Both the position numbers and the translations under genes were made by a program. Positions 9,624-10,865 of a stretch of DNA of 10,865 nucleotides are shown here, piece after piece (position 1 is the first letter of the stretch; every line of letters starts with the position of its first letter). Below the pieces are notes generated by a model. It worked only from the letters and a program-made list of their open reading frames with translations, had not been told where the DNA came from and did no database searches. This DNA comes from Terana coerulea (Eukaryota > Basidiomycota > Agaricomycetes > Polyporales > Phanerochaetaceae): positions 1-10,865 of the forward strand of contig JAKOGH010000868.1 in assembly GCA_024811115.1 (NCBI GenBank), read 5' to 3'.

Positions 9624-9634
9624 TGACGTCGTCA
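9624..9634. promoter_or_regulatory. CRE-like site (TGACGTCGTCA)
   Basis: TGACGTC at 9624-9630 overlaps a second inverted half (GTCA), resembling the TGACGT(CA) site bound by fungal bZIP factors of the ATF/CREB type. It lies about 780 bp before the MFS start, so any target gene is uncertain. Confidence 0.25.
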
Positions 9635-10409
9635 CCGCCGGGTTGTTCCGTGGGCGTTCATAAATGCCGTGGCGTCTAACCAGCAGCGCTAACCGGCTGC
9701 AAGCCACGTTCATGTTCCTCCATGCGGTGTGTCGAACAAGGCCGACTGACAACAGACTTCCGACTTGCATCGAAGGCGGCCGAACAGAACGGGGCTTACG
9801 TGGGGCGGTGTGCGGCTGCCTGCCCTTCTCAAGCTGCGTGAGAGCGATTCTGGCGGTGCGCATCCGCTTCTGGTTCTCTTCTCGGCGATGGCGCAGCCGT
9901 TCAGCGTTATTGAACGGGTAAGTAAGCTGCATTCTTGGTTTCCCCCCAAATCACTGACGTGTCAGCGTACGCTTTTAGTACATCACGCTCCGGTCACGAT
10001 TCGTAGAAGCAGCCATACAGCCTTCTTTCTCGGAATGCATCACGCCTGGGGCACGGAGCATTTGTCGTGGACCAAACGAAGGGTCACCGCCGGAGAGCCC
10101 CGGCCCACATCAGGCCTCGCACTTCCCGACGGACTTGCTTGAATCACAAGACGAAACCCTCCACGGACAGAGTTTGGCTCTGGCGAGGCCTCGCTGTCTT
10201 GTGGGAATTCGTGGCTCAACGGCTGCTCTATCCTCCATGAGACCATCGACCCACCGCCGCCGACACTAGACCTACCGCACTAGCTCACTCGCCCGGCTTG
10301 GCAGACACCGTCATCCAGTAAGTGCATGGTGGACTGCTCTCCCTGTTATTTTCCTAGCCGCTTACGTGCCATCTGCGCACAGCATCGTCGCCGTATTCTA
10401 CCTCCCACC

Positions 10410-10865
10410 ATGGACTCCAGCTCGCCGCAGGTCGATCGCACGACCTCGAAGGAGAGCCCTCCGAGCGCAAACTACGAGACGACCCAGCTGCAGAGCGTGC
10501 CGCCCGCGAGCCACGCGCCCAAACGAGACTTCCGCTTCTGGCTCATTTTCGCCTCCATCTGCGTCTCCCTCTTTCTTTCCGCGCTCGAGTTTGTGCACCT
10601 CCTCGCTCAGAAACACCGTCTTCTTACGCTGTCCTCGCCTGCAGACGTCCGTCTCGACCGCGCTGCCGACGATTGTGCATGACTTGCACGGGGACGACTT
10701 CGTGTGGGTCGCGTCGGCGTACGCCCTGGCGTCAACCGCTTTGCTGCCCATGACAGGCGGTGTCGCAGAGGTGCGCGTTCCTCAGAGTGGCTCAACTCCC
10801 ACTCGCTTCATTATCTACGAACTCTAGATATTTGGGCGCCGTGTTGCGATGCTGTCGGCCTTGGC
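10410..10865 (+). CDS. major facilitator superfamily transporter, 5' part (cut by window edge)
   Basis: Exons: 10410-10592, 10645-10770 and 10828 to beyond 10865, with introns of 52 and 57 nt. The visible 116 residues begin with a polar Ser/Thr/Pro-rich cytosolic segment (1-40), then helix 1 (FWLIFASICVSLFLSALEF, 43-61) followed by TSVSTALPTIVHDL, matching the D1-type motif after helix 1 of drug:H+ antiporters. The next helix reads FVWVASAYALASTALLPM, followed by GGVAEIFGRR, the family's motif A loop. The pattern fits the 14-helix DHA2-type multidrug or siderophore group common in basidiomycetes, but the substrate cannot be told. Start: the ATG at 10410 has a strong CACCATGG context; an in-frame ATG at 10326 would add 28 residues unlike the family. 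Confidence 0.88.

Larger units (their letters stand above)
9162..10409. other. intergenic stretch before the MFS gene
   Basis: No gene is supported. The longest frame (9765-10142, plus, 125 codons) contains an intron-like GTAAGT...TGTCAG segment at 9918-9965 whose removal keeps the frame, and could encode a small protein from the ATG at 9888. There is no motif, and the opposite strand is open across part of it. The stretch also holds the GTTCAAC repeats and a TGACGTC site. It should contain the Mpo1-like 3' UTR and the MFS promoter. Confidence 0.4.

Noticed and set aside
1..10865. CRISPR arrays, tRNA or rRNA genes, insertion sequences, retrotransposon domains
   Set aside because: No regularly spaced repeats, no cloverleaf or rRNA core I could recognise, and no transposase, integrase or reverse transcriptase motifs in any frame.

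Overview
The window looks like nuclear DNA of a basidiomycete fungus, most likely an Agaricomycete. The recognisable genes are split by many short GT-AG introns, mostly 42-68 nt, often with CTAAC- or CTGAC-type branch points. One gene belongs to the seven-helix DUF6534 family, which is largely confined to and expanded in Basidiomycota. No bacterial, phage or organellar features were seen. All recognised genes lie on the plus strand, and every gene model here was spliced by eye from reading frame, splice sites and remembered family motifs.

Layout from left to right. Positions 1-400 may hold the 3' end of an unidentified gene (weak). Positions 1370-3451 hold a DUF6534-type membrane protein in about 19 very small exons. 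Positions 3452-5669 are mostly unassigned; a possible serine-rich C-terminal tail in three exons ends at 4964. Positions 5670-7412 hold a delta-12-type fatty acid desaturase in nine exons, complete in all three histidine boxes but carrying an apparent one-base deletion near 6453. Positions 8364-9161 hold a five-exon Mpo1-like (DUF962) 2-hydroxy fatty acid dioxygenase. From 10410 to the right edge runs the 5' part of a major facilitator superfamily transporter.

Functionally, the desaturase and the Mpo1-like protein are both integral ER enzymes of fatty-acid metabolism that use iron and oxygen: one makes polyunsaturated acyl chains, the other shortens 2-hydroxy acyl chains by alpha-oxidation. 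Their adjacency may be chance, since fungal genes are usually transcribed singly and about 950 bp separate them. The DUF6534 protein and the MFS transporter are membrane proteins with no evident link to them.

The best observations are the frameshift in an otherwise well conserved desaturase, a 44-nt intron-like segment that could bypass it, and the extreme exon fragmentation of the DUF6534 gene. I saw no convincing new multi-gene system.
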